Below are positions 17,324 to 26,604 of a stretch of 64,000 bases of DNA, piece by piece; the stretch's first letter is position 1; the number at the start of each line of letters is the position of its first letter. The position numbers and the translations under genes are program-made. The notes under the pieces were generated by a model. It saw nothing but the letters and a program-made list of their open reading frames with translations, did no database searches and was not told where the DNA came from. Origin of the DNA: an uncultured Eubacteriales bacterium. Its GTDB lineage: Bacteria; Bacillota; Clostridia; Peptostreptococcales; Anaerovoracaceae. The stretch lies in the NCBI GenBank assembly GCA_902774265.1, contig CACYHR010000004.1, positions 1-64,000 of the forward strand, in the 5' to 3' direction.

Positions 17324-19642
17324 TTATTCCGCAAATGAATCGTTTATCAGTCCCGCTTCGGTGAATTCGCGGAAAAGAGTGTGCGGCGACAGAGGCAGCT
17401 CGTTTATGTACAGTCCGGTCGCCTCGCCTATGGCATTTCTGATGGCCGGTGCCACCGGGCACGTCGGAGGTTCTCCGAGTCCCTTGGTACCGTAGGCGCT
17501 TGTCGGTTCGTAGTTCTCGACAAACGTTCCAATCAGTCTTGGGTGATCCATGAATGAGGACATCTTGTAGTCGAGCAGATTGTTGTTCAGAGGTCTTCCG
17601 GTCTTTTCATCCCACATCAGCTTTTCGGAAAGAGCATAGCCTATTCCCATGCTCATGCCTCCGTGTACCTGCCCCTCTGCCAGCATAGGATTGATGACCT
17701 GCCCGCAGTCGTGCACATTCACGATGTTCAGAAGCCTTACGCGGCACATCGGTATATCCACCTCGACCTCCGCGAAGCAGCAGCCGAAGGAATAAGCGTT
17801 GGATTTGATCTGATATGTGGATTCCGCCGTCAGATGCTGCGATCCGTCCGTCGTATATAGTTTTTCGAGAGCCAGTTCTCCGAGAGTCATCAGCTCACGT
17901 CCGTCAGTTGTCCTTACTATGACGCCATCCACTACATCGAGATTGTAAACAGGCATGCGCGTAAACTGATGAGCTGCTTCGAGTATCTTTTCCTTTAGCA
18001 GCAGAGCTGTCTGCCTGACAGAGAAACCGAGAGTATATGTTCCTCTCGATGCATAAACTCCGGTGCCGAAAGGCGTGACATCCGTATCCTGACAGGACAC
18101 AGGATGGACCATCGAAAGCGGCATGCCTATGGTATCCGCTATCATCTGTGCGGCCACCGTATCTGCACCCTGTCCTATCTCTGTTTCGCCGAGCTGGAAC
18201 TGGACGGAACCGTCCTGGTTCATTACTATGCGGCATGAAGAGGTTTCAAGAGCTATAGGATATACAGCCGTGTTGTACCAGAATGTCGATACAGCTATGC
18301 CCCTTCTTATATCGCCGGTCTGATTTTTATATTTCTTTACTTTATTATAATAGTCGATTATCTCCGCGCCCTTGTCGAAGCACTGGTTGAATGTGTCGCT
18401 GTAGAGCTCGTTCTTCGAGAAGGCGTGGAAGAAACCTACAGGCATCAGATATTTGCGTCTGAATTCGAGAGGATCCATGCCCATAGCCCTCGCGCAGTCT
18501 TCTGCATGACATTCCATCGCGTAGCTTGCCTGAGGCATACCGTATCCTCTCATGGCTCCGGCAACGGAACGGTTTGTATATACAGTCCACGTCTCTCCGT
18601 CAATGTTATCGCACGGATACAGCTGCGGGAATGCATTCAGTCCCTTTGCCGCTATGGCATGACCGTGCGAACTGTAAGCGCCGTTATTGCACCATGCCCT
18701 GAATGTCCTCGCGGCAAAGCTGCCGTCAGGTCTCATCCACGAAACGATGTGATACCTGATAGCATGTCTGATCCTGTTGCTTATAAATGTTTCCTCGCGC
18801 GGCACATCGAGCTTTACGAGTCGGCCGCCGAGCTTAATGCTGATCCATGCTGTAAGAGGTTCATAGAGAACATCCTGTTTGTTTCCAAATCCGCCTCCCA
18901 CATAAGGCTTGATGACTCTGAACTTTCCCCAGTCCATACCGGTAGCCTGTCCGACTACGCGGCGAACGATATGAGGTATCTGAGTCGACGTTACTATGAC
19001 CGTCCTGTCGCCCTCGCCGTAAGCGTAGCACACGAAATTCTCAATATGACAGTGCTGTACCGGCTGGGTCTCATACCAGCCTTCTACCTTTGTAAGTCCG
19101 GGTTCTTTTATTGCCTCTTCTACATTTCCCATATGTATCTCGGTGTGAGCCAGAACATTATTCGGATATTTTTCGTGCAGCAGAGGCGCGCCATCCTTCA
19201 TGGCCTCCTGAGCATCCAGAACAAACGGCAACTCTTCATATTCCACACTTTTTTCGAGTATTCTCAAGGCCTGTGCAGCTGCGACTTCATCCTCGGCAAC
19301 AACAGCACCGATGTCGTCACCGTAGAACAGCGGTCTGTCAGTCAGAACCAGACGGTCTGCAATATCCTGATGCGACGGGTCGGTCGACCACGGATGCCCG
19401 GCTGTCGGAAAATAATGCTTTTCTTCGACATCGAAGCATGTAAAAATACGAACTACACCCGGCACTTTGCAGGCTTCGCTCGTGTCGATCTTTTTTACTA
19501 TACCGTTGGCTACCTGAGAATGAAGCACTCTTATAACAAGCGCCCCCTTGTCGCACATGTCGTCGGTATATTTGGTGCGTCCCGTCGCCTTGTCATAGGC
19601 ATCCAGTCTGGTAACTGCCTGTCCGATATATTTTTTGGACAT
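17324..19642 (-). CDS. xdhA: Xanthine dehydrogenase-type molybdenum-binding subunit
   Basis: A 772-residue Mo-molybdopterin cytosine dinucleotide subunit, expected to hydroxylate a purine with water as oxygen source. Features include PYVGGGFGNKQD near residue 240, RGYGMPQASYAMECH near 370, the GETEIGQGADT stretch near 500 and, near the end, TKGLGEPP, whose Glu is the expected catalytic base. No active-site selenocysteine codon is seen; any selenium would be the labile cofactor type. The ATG at 19642 follows AAGGAGGGTATGGC; an upstream in-frame start eleven codons earlier is less likely. It heads the xdhA-xdhB-xdhC-hyuA-ade operon and is divergent from ygfM-xdhD across about 215 bp. Confidence 0.95.
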   Translation of the reverse strand: MSKKYIGQAVTRLDAYDKATGRTKYTDDMCDKGALVIRVLHSQVANGIVKKIDTSEACKVPGVVRIFTCFDVEEKHYFPTAGHPWSTDPSHQDIADRLVLTDRPLFYGDDIGAVVAEDEVAAAQALRILEKSVEYEELPFVLDAQEAMKDGAPLLHEKYPNNVLAHTEIHMGNVEEAIKEPGLTKVEGWYETQPVQHCHIENFVCYAYGEGDRTVIVTSTQIPHIVRRVVGQATGMDWGKFRVIKPYVGGGFGNKQDVLYEPLTAWISIKLGGRLVKLDVPREETFISNRIRHAIRYHIVSWMRPDGSFAARTFRAWCNNGAYSSHGHAIAAKGLNAFPQLYPCDNIDGETWTVYTNRSVAGAMRGYGMPQASYAMECHAEDCARAMGMDPLEFRRKYLMPVGFFHAFSKNELYSDTFNQCFDKGAEIIDYYNKVKKYKNQTGDIRRGIAVSTFWYNTAVYPIALETSSCRIVMNQDGSVQFQLGETEIGQGADTVAAQMIADTIGMPLSMVHPVSCQDTDVTPFGTGVYASRGTYTLGFSVRQTALLLKEKILEAAHQFTRMPVYNLDVVDGVIVRTTDGRELMTLGELALEKLYTTDGSQHLTAESTYQIKSNAYSFGCCFAEVEVDIPMCRVRLLNIVNVHDCGQVINPMLAEGQVHGGMSMGIGYALSEKLMWDEKTGRPLNNNLLDYKMSSFMDHPRLIGTFVENYEPTSAYGTKGLGEPPTCPVAPAIRNAIGEATGLYINELPLSPHTLFREFTEAGLINDSFAE

Positions 19643-19713
19643 GCCATACCCTCCTTTGATAGTTGATCTCCTCAATATTGTATACTTCGAAAAATTACTT
19701 TACTTATCTGATA

Positions 19714-19731
19714 TTTTAACATATATTAAAA
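19714..19731. promoter_or_regulatory. AT-rich palindrome in the divergent xdhA/ygfM promoter region
   Basis: TTTTAA-CATATA-TTAAAA lies near the centre of the AT-rich spacer between the two divergent molybdenum-hydroxylase operons. It could be a shared operator. No convincing consensus promoter boxes were found for either side. Confidence 0.3.
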
Positions 19732-19857
19732 GATTCTTACATACTTGTATTTTTTAATTTTCAGTATATTATTTTAATGAGAGAGAATAAGCTCTGAACT
19801 TTTGTTATGCCGGCAGGCAAACATATCATTGAAACAAATAATAATGGAGGTGACCAG

Positions 19858-20679
19858 ATGGCTGATAAATTTATAATTGCCGGTACGCCGGAAGAAGCCG
19901 TCGGATCGAAGAGCAAAGATAATGTCTACATGGCAGGCGGGACCGAGGTTATGAGACTCGGTTCATCCGTATCAGCCGATTCATTTGTCTCATTGCGCAG
20001 GATACCTGAAATGCACATTATCGAAACGGATGGGAACACAGTCTCCGCCGGTGCTTCATGTACTTTCCAGGAACTGCTGCAAAGCGATCTGATCCCGGGC
20101 TATTTAAAGGAAGCTCTTCTTTTCATGGCATCGCGCACAAGGCGCAACATGGCCACGATCGGGGGCAACATCGCGGTATGCCGTGATGATTCATTTCTGA
20201 TACCGACGCTGATCGCAGTTTCGGCTTCACTCAGGCTCTCAGGTCCTCAGGGCAGCTGTGCGGTCACGGTCAGAGACTATGTTACCGAAAAGGGAAAATA
20301 CGAAGATATGCTGATCATTTCAGTATCATTCCCTGCTGAAGGGGTGATCGTAAGATCATACCGCAGCGCCAACACAGCTCAGAGCCACGCAAGGCTCACA
20401 GCTTCACTGGCATTTGCAGACGGTAAATACACAGCCTGCGCAGCTGTCAAAAATTCCGGCATATATATGGCGGATGATCTCGCGAATGAGCTTGGCAGCC
20501 GCGGGATGAGCGAAGATGAAATCGTGGAATTCGTAAAGCAAAAGAAAGACATACATCTCGAAGACGACCTGATATACGGCAGCGCTGCCTACCGAAGTTA
20601 TCTGACCGGTATAAGCTTCGCGCTGATGTATGCCGAAATCAATTCTGAAATAAACAAGGAAGGAGGATCCGTGAGATGA
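19858..20679 (+). CDS. ygfM: YgfM-type FAD-binding protein
   Basis: A 273-residue FAD-binding protein of the molybdopterin-dehydrogenase flavoprotein family, partner of XdhD as in E. coli. An MAGGTEVMRLG flavin motif near residue 23 and TRRNMATIGGNIAV near 95 are present. It is shorter than the FAD subunit of the neighbouring operon, as YgfM proteins are. The ATG at 19858 follows TGGAGGTGACCAG; the upstream in-frame ATG has no ribosome site. Its stop overlaps the xdhD start (ATGA), so the two are translationally coupled. Because XdhD has lost nearly all FeS ligands, how this flavin would receive electrons is unclear. Confidence 0.9.
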   Translation: MADKFIIAGTPEEAVGSKSKDNVYMAGGTEVMRLGSSVSADSFVSLRRIPEMHIIETDGNTVSAGASCTFQELLQSDLIPGYLKEALLFMASRTRRNMATIGGNIAVCRDDSFLIPTLIAVSASLRLSGPQGSCAVTVRDYVTEKGKYEDMLIISVSFPAEGVIVRSYRSANTAQSHARLTASLAFADGKYTACAAVKNSGIYMADDLANELGSRGMSEDEIVEFVKQKKDIHLEDDLIYGSAAYRSYLTGISFALMYAEINSEINKEGGSVR

Positions 20680-23558
20680 AGATCAATTGCCGTATAAACG
20701 GAACAGACAGATCATATGAAGTCGATCCCTGCATGCGTCTCAGGGATTTCCTCGTAAGCAAAGGACATTTCGCGGTCCGTGACAGCGATGATGCTGAGGG
20801 ATTCTGCGGAAGCGATACAGTTCTTGTAGACGGCATGCCTGTAATGTCGAATCTTATGATGGCTGGTGAGATCGACGGATGCGAGGTTCTTACACCGGAC
20901 GGTCTCGGCAATACCGAAAATCTTACTATAGTTCAGCAGGCGCTTATTGACGCGGGAGTAGTACAATCGGCTTATAATTCACCGGCGACCGCCCTGCTCC
21001 TGACATGGCTCCTTGAAAACGTGCCTGATCCGAGCCGCGAAGAGATCAAAGACTGCCTGTCCGGAATATTCATTCGTGACGCCGGTTACGAACATTACTA
21101 TCTGGCAGTTCAGCTTGCCCGCGAAAAGATGAAGGACGGCGAATACAAAACAACTATCTCTCCTTCGTTTATGGACAGCTGCAAGGTCATAGGCAAGCCG
21201 GGAGCAAAGATCGACGGTCCTCAGCTGGTAAGCGGAGGCAGAGCCTTTGTAGAGGATTTTGTCGACAGCGACACATGCTACATGGTAGTAAAGCGTTCGC
21301 CTCATGCGTCCGCGTACATAAACAGCATAGATACATCGGAGGCCGAAAAGGTCCCTGGAGTAATAAAGATACTGACTCCTTACAACACTCCGGAAACTCA
21401 CTATATGCAGGCCGGCCAGGGCGAGCCTGAGCCGTCCCCTCATGACAGGCGTCTCCTCAACCTGAAGGTACGCCATGTCGGAGACAGAGTTGCCGCGGTT
21501 ATCGCGGAGACTCTTGAGGCAGCTGAAAAAGCCCGCGACCTGATAAAAGTAGAATATGAAGTTCTCGATGCCGTATTTACGGTCGAAGAAGCAATGGCCG
21601 AGGGTGCTCCTCTTGTACATGCCGGTCCGGTCGAATACCGCTCCGGTGCCCCTGCCGATCTCGATGAATACAATGCACGCGCATCCAAAGACCCGAGAGA
21701 GGGCAAGGTCATTTATCAGTTCCCTCTCCACGCCGATGTACAGCGCAATATCGCCGCGTCAAACCGCGGAGGTATAGGCGATATCGAGAAGGGCTTCGCT
21801 GAAGCTGATGCCATAGTAGAGCATACATTCCAGACTACACAGATACAGCATACTCCGCTCGAGACACATATATGCTTCGCCAAGATGGAGGCAGGCAGAC
21901 TTGTAGTATACGCATCGACTCAGGTGCCTTACCATGTCAGACGGATATGCTCATGGGTCACGGGATTGCCTCAGAACCGCATCCATGTAATAAAGACAAG
22001 AGTCGGCGGAGGCTACGGCTCCAAGCAGGACATACTTGTCGAAGATCTGACAGGATACGCTGCATTCGTGACAGGACGTCCTGTGCTCTTCCACAATACG
22101 CGCGAAGAGGAATTCATAGCCAATTCCACAAGACACCCTATGCGTGCCCGCGTCAAGATGGGAGGCACCAAAGACGGAAAGCTCACAGCCATATTCATGG
22201 AGGTCCGCGCCAATACCGGTCCTTACGGCAACCACTGTCTTACAGTACCTATGAACAGCTGCTCCAAGACCCTGCCGCTCTTCAAATGCGACAACATGGC
22301 ATACGATCTTGAGATATATTACACCAACTGTCCTCCTGCCGGAGCTTATCAGGGTTACGGCACACCAAAAGGCACATACGGTCTGATGATGTGCATGTGC
22401 GAGCTGGCTGAGAAACTCGGCGTGGATTATAAGGACTTTGTTCTCAAAAATCATGTAGAAGAAGGATATATGCTTGAGATCCTCAAGGGTCTCGGCGAGG
22501 GACGTGAAGGAAACGTCGTCCCTGTAGGTTCCTGCGGTCTTGCCGAATGCATAAAGAAAGGCTGCGACATGATAAAGTGGGGTGAAAAGGAAGAGACTCC
22601 GGGGCCTGACTGGAAGGTCGGCAAGGGATTCGCTATGATCATGCAGGGTTCGGGACTGCCGGGACTCGATCACGCGGAAGCTCTCGCGAAACTGACAACT
22701 GACGGCAATGTAATACTCCACAGCGGCGGCGCTGACATAGGAACAGGTCTCGACACTATTTCCGCCAAGATCGTATCCGAACTGATATGCATCGACATGG
22801 ACAGGATAACCATTCTGTCCGGCGATACAGACGGTTCTGTATTCGATACCGGTTCATACGCGTCATCCGGTACCTTCTTCTCCGGCAACGCTTCGCTCGA
22901 AGCGACCAAAAAGCTCAAAGAAGCTATGCTGACCGAGGCTGCCCTTCAGATGGAGGAAGACAAAGACGATCTTGAGCTTCGCTGGCCGGGAGAAGTCCAC
23001 TCGCTCAGGACCGATAAGACTCTGAGCTACTACGAACTCTCGCACACCGCGTGCAGCGGAACGGGGCGCGGAGAAATGGTCGGCCACGGCGTATTCACAA
23101 CAGCGGCTTCATCTGTACCATACGGTGCTCATTTCGCTCAGGTAGCGGTCAATATAAAGACCGGAGAGATCAAGGTGCAGAAATTCTACGCTCTTCAGGA
23201 TGCGGGAACGCCTATCAATCCGGAGATAGCTCTCTGTCAGATGTACGGAGCAGCTCTCAAATCTATAGGGCACACACTGTACGAGGACATGATACTCGAC
23301 GAAAAGGGAGTCTGTGTCAACGCGAATATGACAGACTACGGTGTTCCTATGATAAGTGAGCAGCCTGATGACTTCAAATCGATACTTGTAGATGTAGTTG
23401 ATGACTTCGGACCTTTCGGAGCCAAATCGATATCCGAGATCGCATGCAACGGCGCTGCACCTGCTATAGGTAATGCCATACATGACGCCTGCGGAGTATG
23501 GATACGCGACTGGCCTATGACACCTGAAAAAGTTCTCAAGGGGCTGGGTAAGTTCTGA
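20676..23558 (+). CDS. xdhD: XdhD-type fused molybdenum hydroxylase with degenerate [2Fe-2S] domains
   Basis: A 960-residue fusion of an N-terminal ferredoxin/[2Fe-2S]-like region (about 1-165) and a molybdopterin-binding hydroxylase region. The Mo part is well preserved: TRVGGGYGSKQD near 445, QGYGTPKGTYG near 560, GGADIGTGLDTI near 690 and AKSISEIACNGAAPA near 915, which carries the candidate catalytic Glu. The iron-sulfur part is not. EGFCGSD stands where GECGAC is normal, QSAYNSPA where QCGYCTPG is expected, and IRDAGY where CRCTGY is expected, leaving one of eight ligands. From memory, E. coli XdhD shows the same degeneration, which supports the name and suggests a conserved non-classical role. 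It pairs with ygfM, and a terminator follows. Confidence 0.92.
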   Translation: MKINCRINGTDRSYEVDPCMRLRDFLVSKGHFAVRDSDDAEGFCGSDTVLVDGMPVMSNLMMAGEIDGCEVLTPDGLGNTENLTIVQQALIDAGVVQSAYNSPATALLLTWLLENVPDPSREEIKDCLSGIFIRDAGYEHYYLAVQLAREKMKDGEYKTTISPSFMDSCKVIGKPGAKIDGPQLVSGGRAFVEDFVDSDTCYMVVKRSPHASAYINSIDTSEAEKVPGVIKILTPYNTPETHYMQAGQGEPEPSPHDRRLLNLKVRHVGDRVAAVIAETLEAAEKARDLIKVEYEVLDAVFTVEEAMAEGAPLVHAGPVEYRSGAPADLDEYNARASKDPREGKVIYQFPLHADVQRNIAASNRGGIGDIEKGFAEADAIVEHTFQTTQIQHTPLETHICFAKMEAGRLVVYASTQVPYHVRRICSWVTGLPQNRIHVIKTRVGGGYGSKQDILVEDLTGYAAFVTGRPVLFHNTREEEFIANSTRHPMRARVKMGGTKDGKLTAIFMEVRANTGPYGNHCLTVPMNSCSKTLPLFKCDNMAYDLEIYYTNCPPAGAYQGYGTPKGTYGLMMCMCELAEKLGVDYKDFVLKNHVEEGYMLEILKGLGEGREGNVVPVGSCGLAECIKKGCDMIKWGEKEETPGPDWKVGKGFAMIMQGSGLPGLDHAEALAKLTTDGNVILHSGGADIGTGLDTISAKIVSELICIDMDRITILSGDTDGSVFDTGSYASSGTFFSGNASLEATKKLKEAMLTEAALQMEEDKDDLELRWPGEVHSLRTDKTLSYYELSHTACSGTGRGEMVGHGVFTTAASSVPYGAHFAQVAVNIKTGEIKVQKFYALQDAGTPINPEIALCQMYGAALKSIGHTLYEDMILDEKGVCVNANMTDYGVPMISEQPDDFKSILVDVVDDFGPFGAKSISEIACNGAAPAIGNAIHDACGVWIRDWPMTPEKVLKGLGKF

Positions 23559-23581
23559 CAGCTTTATCAATTTATCTGAAA

Positions 23582-23610
23582 TGCCCGCCATTGATATGGC
23601 GGGTTTTATT
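23582..23610 (+). terminator. Terminator after xdhD
   Basis: CCCGCCA (23584-23590) and TGGCGGG (23597-23603) form a stem followed by TTTTATT. It sits between xdhD and the deaminase gene on the same strand, so that gene needs read-through or its own promoter. Confidence 0.75.
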
Positions 23611-23658
23611 ACAAAATCAGGCTGAGGACTGAAATATAAAACAGCTGGGAGGTTGACA

Positions 23659-25023
23659 ATGAGCAGAATACTCATCAAAAATATAGCCTGCGTCATCACA
23701 TGCGATGATGAAGACCGCATGTTAAAGAATGCTTCGATACTGACAGAGGACGGACTGATCAGTAAAATCGTTCAGGGTGATATTGATCCGTCCGGCTGCG
23801 ATGAGATCATTGACGGCAGCGGGATGTACTGCTATCCGGGACTGATCAACACGCATCATCATCTCTATCAGATGTTCTCAAGGAACATACCCGATGTCCA
23901 GAATATGGAGCTTTTCCCGTGGCTCAAATACCTGTATGAGATATGGAAGAATCTTGACACCGATGTGATCAGGCTTTCATCACTTACGGGCATGGGCGAG
24001 CTTATGAAATACGGCTGCACTACATGTTTCGACCATCACTATGTCTTCCCTCACGGATCCGGTGATCTGCTTGAAGCCCAGTTTGCTGCAGCAGATGAGC
24101 TCGGTATCCGTATGTATGCTTCGAGAGGCTCTATGGACCTGAGTGTAAAGGACGGCGGCCTGCCTCCTGACAGCGTTGTACAGACTACAGACGAGATCCT
24201 TAAGGATTCGCAGGCAGCTGTTGAACGCTTCCACGATGATTCATACGGAGCAATGCACAGGGTCGCTCTCGCGCCATGTTCGCCTTTCTCAGTCACGGAA
24301 GACCTGCTGAGAGAGAGCGCCGTACTGGCACGGCAGTATAAAGTAAGACTTCACACTCATCTCTGCGAGACCATAGACGAAGAGAATTTTATGCTTGAGC
24401 GTGAGGGAATAAGACCTCTTGCCTATATGGAAAGAGTCGGCTGGATAGGGTCTGATGTCTGGTATGCGCATGGTATCCATTTCAATGATGAAGAGCTGAA
24501 ACTGCTTGCGGATACCGACACCGGAGTCGCACACTGCCCTATTTCCAATATGAAACTTTCATCCGGAATAGCGCGCATATCCGAGATGGTAAAGCTGGGA
24601 GTACCTGTAGGCCTTGCTGTCGACGGCTCAGCATCAAACGACGGTTCCTCGATGATGGAGGAAATGCGCGTCGCATTCCTGCTGCAGCGTCTTAAATATT
24701 CAAATGACGCCACCTCGGCATACGATATTCTTAAGATCGCGACAAGAGGCAGCGCTTCAATACTCGGCCGTGATGACATCGGCGTGATAGCCGAGGGCAA
24801 ATGCGCAGATCTCTTCATGATAGACAGCAGCAGGCTCGAGCTTGTCGGAACAGAACTCGATCCATCCGGCATATTCGGTACGGTAGGCTGCAAGATACCT
24901 GCAGAGCTCGTCATGGTAAACGGCAGAGTTACAGTCAGATGCGGCGAGCTGTGCACCATCGATGAGCAGCACATCGCGGACGAAGCAAATAAGAAATGCC
25001 GCGAATACCTCTCAAAAGCGTGA
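23659..25023 (+). CDS. 8-oxoguanine deaminase-like amidohydrolase
   Basis: A 454-residue amidohydrolase of the chlorohydrolase/8-oxoguanine deaminase group. It would deaminate an 8-oxopurine or related amino-heterocycle to the oxo form. The metal motif reads NTHHHLYQMFSRN near residue 60, a form typical of 8-oxoguanine deaminases. Later motifs are LHTHLCET near 235, AHGIHFND near 270 and GLAVDGSASNDGSSM near 320. The ATG at 23659 (MSRILIKN) follows GGGAGGTTGACA; a TTG two codons earlier is inside this spacing. It lies behind xdhD across a terminator. Guanine or isoguanine remain possible substrates. Confidence 0.85.
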   Translation: MSRILIKNIACVITCDDEDRMLKNASILTEDGLISKIVQGDIDPSGCDEIIDGSGMYCYPGLINTHHHLYQMFSRNIPDVQNMELFPWLKYLYEIWKNLDTDVIRLSSLTGMGELMKYGCTTCFDHHYVFPHGSGDLLEAQFAAADELGIRMYASRGSMDLSVKDGGLPPDSVVQTTDEILKDSQAAVERFHDDSYGAMHRVALAPCSPFSVTEDLLRESAVLARQYKVRLHTHLCETIDEENFMLEREGIRPLAYMERVGWIGSDVWYAHGIHFNDEELKLLADTDTGVAHCPISNMKLSSGIARISEMVKLGVPVGLAVDGSASNDGSSMMEEMRVAFLLQRLKYSNDATSAYDILKIATRGSASILGRDDIGVIAEGKCADLFMIDSSRLELVGTELDPSGIFGTVGCKIPAELVMVNGRVTVRCGELCTIDEQHIADEANKKCREYLSKA

Positions 25024-25055
25024 TAAAACGGAGTCTTCCGATACAGCATAAATCA

Positions 25056-25097
25056 AGCCCCGGCCTTTCTCAACACGACAGGCCGGGGCTGTTTTAT
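25056..25097 (+). terminator. Terminator between convergent deaminase and pyrI genes
   Basis: AGCCCCGGCC (25056-25065) and GGCCGGGGCT (25081-25090) make a perfect 10-bp stem followed by GTTTTATT on the plus strand. It lies 32 bp past the deaminase stop and may also serve the convergent pyrBI operon. Confidence 0.85.
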
Positions 25098-25124
25098 TGA
25101 ATTGTAATAAATCTTACGTATATC

Positions 25125-25550
25125 TTATTTCTTTTCCTTATATACCGAATCGCAGTATATGCAGCGGTATTTTTTATTTTCGCGGTCTGCAAGCCAGAAC
25201 TGGTGGACGATATCCTGCTCTACAGATGTGATGCACCTCGGATTGCGGCATTCTATTACTCCCGTCAGCTTTTCAGGGAGTTTGAGCTTTACTTTCTTTT
25301 CAAGCTTATTGTCTTTGATCATGTTTACAGTGATCTTTGTATCAAAATATCCGAGCACATCGAGATCTATATCGACAGATCCGTCAATCTTGATTATGTC
25401 CTTTTTGCCGTATTTAGTGCTGCTCGCACGCTGTATGATAGCTACAGTGCAGTCTAATTTTTCCAGACCGAGCAGATTATATATTTCCCAGCCCTTGCCT
25501 GCCTGTATGTGATCAAGTACTAAACCTGTCGTTACTCCGTCAATATTCAT
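25125..25550 (-). CDS. pyrI: Aspartate carbamoyltransferase regulatory chain
   Basis: The 141-residue zinc-binding regulatory chain of aspartate carbamoyltransferase, which binds nucleotide effectors and assembles with PyrB trimers. The zinc site is present as CRNPRC near residue 100 and CIYC near 130. The N-terminal allosteric domain contains the expected NIDGVTTGLVLDHI opening. Length is slightly below that of E. coli (153). It starts 15 bp after pyrB, forming a pyrBI operon inside the purine-degradation cluster. Presence of PyrI implies the enzyme is under nucleotide feedback control. Confidence 0.96.
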   Translation of the reverse strand: MNIDGVTTGLVLDHIQAGKGWEIYNLLGLEKLDCTVAIIQRASSTKYGKKDIIKIDGSVDIDLDVLGYFDTKITVNMIKDNKLEKKVKLKLPEKLTGVIECRNPRCITSVEQDIVHQFWLADRENKKYRCIYCDSVYKEKK

Positions 25551-25565
25551 ATCTACCCCTTTCGT

Positions 25566-26486
25566 CTATTTGATCCCAAGCAGGAACAGTATGAGTGCCA
25601 TGCGAATGTATTTGCCCATGAGAGCCTGATAGAAATATGCTGCTCTCGGATCATCATCCACATCAGTCGAGATCTCATTGACACGCGGCAGCGGATGCAT
25701 GACTATCATATCATCCTTTGCTGTGTCGAGCATCCTGCGGCGCAGTATGAAACTGTCCTTCAGTCTTATATAGTCTTCTTCGTTGAAGAATCTTTCTCTC
25801 TGAACTCTTGTCATGTACAGCACATCGAGCTGAGGGATGGCATCCTCAAGGCTTCCGGTCTCTTTCCAGTCAACGCCTGCGGCATCAAGCTTTTCCTTCA
25901 TATAACCCGGAAGATCGAGTTCTTCAGGGGAAATCATTATGAATCTGATATTGTCATATCTCATCATAGCCTCAATGAGGGAATGGACGGTGCGGCCGAA
26001 TTTGAGGTCTCCGCAAAGCCCTATCGTCAGATCGTTCATCCTGCCTTTTTTGCGGTGTATAGTCATCAGGTCTGTAAGAGTCTGTGTCGGATGGAAATGG
26101 CCTCCGTCTCCGGCATTGATCACAGGGACCATCGCACGGCCTGCCGCTACGAAAGGCGCACCCTCTTTAGGATGTCTCATAGCTATTATATCCGCATAAC
26201 AGCTGGCCATTATTATGGTATCAGATACGCTCTCTCCCTTTGAAGTAGAGCTGGACGATGCCTGGTCAAAGCCCAGTACATTGCCGCCGAGCTCCATCAT
26301 GGCAGCGGTAAAACTGAGTCTTGTCCTTGTGCTCGGCTCAAAGAATAATGTCGCCAGTTTCTTGTGAGCGCATATATCCTGATAGGTCTCACGATGATCG
26401 ATTATATCATCAGCTACGCTTATCATATGGTCGATCTCATCCACTGAAAGGTCAGTGATATTGATCAGATGACGCAGATCATTCAT
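25566..26486 (-). CDS. pyrB: Aspartate carbamoyltransferase catalytic chain
   Basis: The 306-residue catalytic chain that transfers the carbamoyl group from carbamoyl phosphate to aspartate, the first committed pyrimidine step. Motifs: [11 protein letters not shown] near residue 52 for carbamoyl phosphate, [13 protein letters not shown] near 130 and [10 protein letters not shown] near 265. The ATG follows AAAGGGAGGGAATAT. No other pyrimidine genes are in the window. The neighbours generate carbamoyl phosphate (ygeW) and consume it (arcC), so its position suggests capture of purine-derived carbamoyl phosphate for pyrimidine synthesis. That link is inference. Confidence 0.97.
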   Translation of the reverse strand: MNDLRHLINITDLSVDEIDHMISVADDIIDHRETYQDICAHKKLATLFFEPSTRTRLSFTAAMMELGGNVLGFDQASSSSTSKGESVSDTIIMASCYADIIAMRHPKEGAPFVAAGRAMVPVINAGDGGHFHPTQTLTDLMTIHRKKGRMNDLTIGLCGDLKFGRTVHSLIEAMMRYDNIRFIMISPEELDLPGYMKEKLDAAGVDWKETGSLEDAIPQLDVLYMTRVQRERFFNEEDYIRLKDSFILRRRMLDTAKDDMIVMHPLPRVNEISTDVDDDPRAAYFYQALMGKYIRMALILFLLGIK

Positions 26487-26555
26487 ATATTCCCTCCCTT
26501 TGAGTCAGTTTAAAATGCTTTTTACAAACTACTTAATTGTCATTTATCTTCAAAA

Positions 26556-26570
26556 GCATATCACATATGC
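26556..26570 (-). promoter_or_regulatory. Palindrome upstream of pyrB
   Basis: GCATAT-CAC-ATATGC lies 70 bp before the pyrB start in the AT-rich spacer after the xanthine dehydrogenase gene. It could be an operator. It is not the same motif as the putative GntR site. No clear promoter boxes were recognised. Confidence 0.25.
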
Positions 26571-26604
26571 CAACGGATTTTGTGTTTGTTTTTAAGAAAT
26601 ACCG

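Noticed and set aside
18425-19666. Open frame of 413 codons on the plus strand
   Set aside because: It lies entirely within xdhA on the opposite strand, has no ribosome site and shows no recognisable domain.
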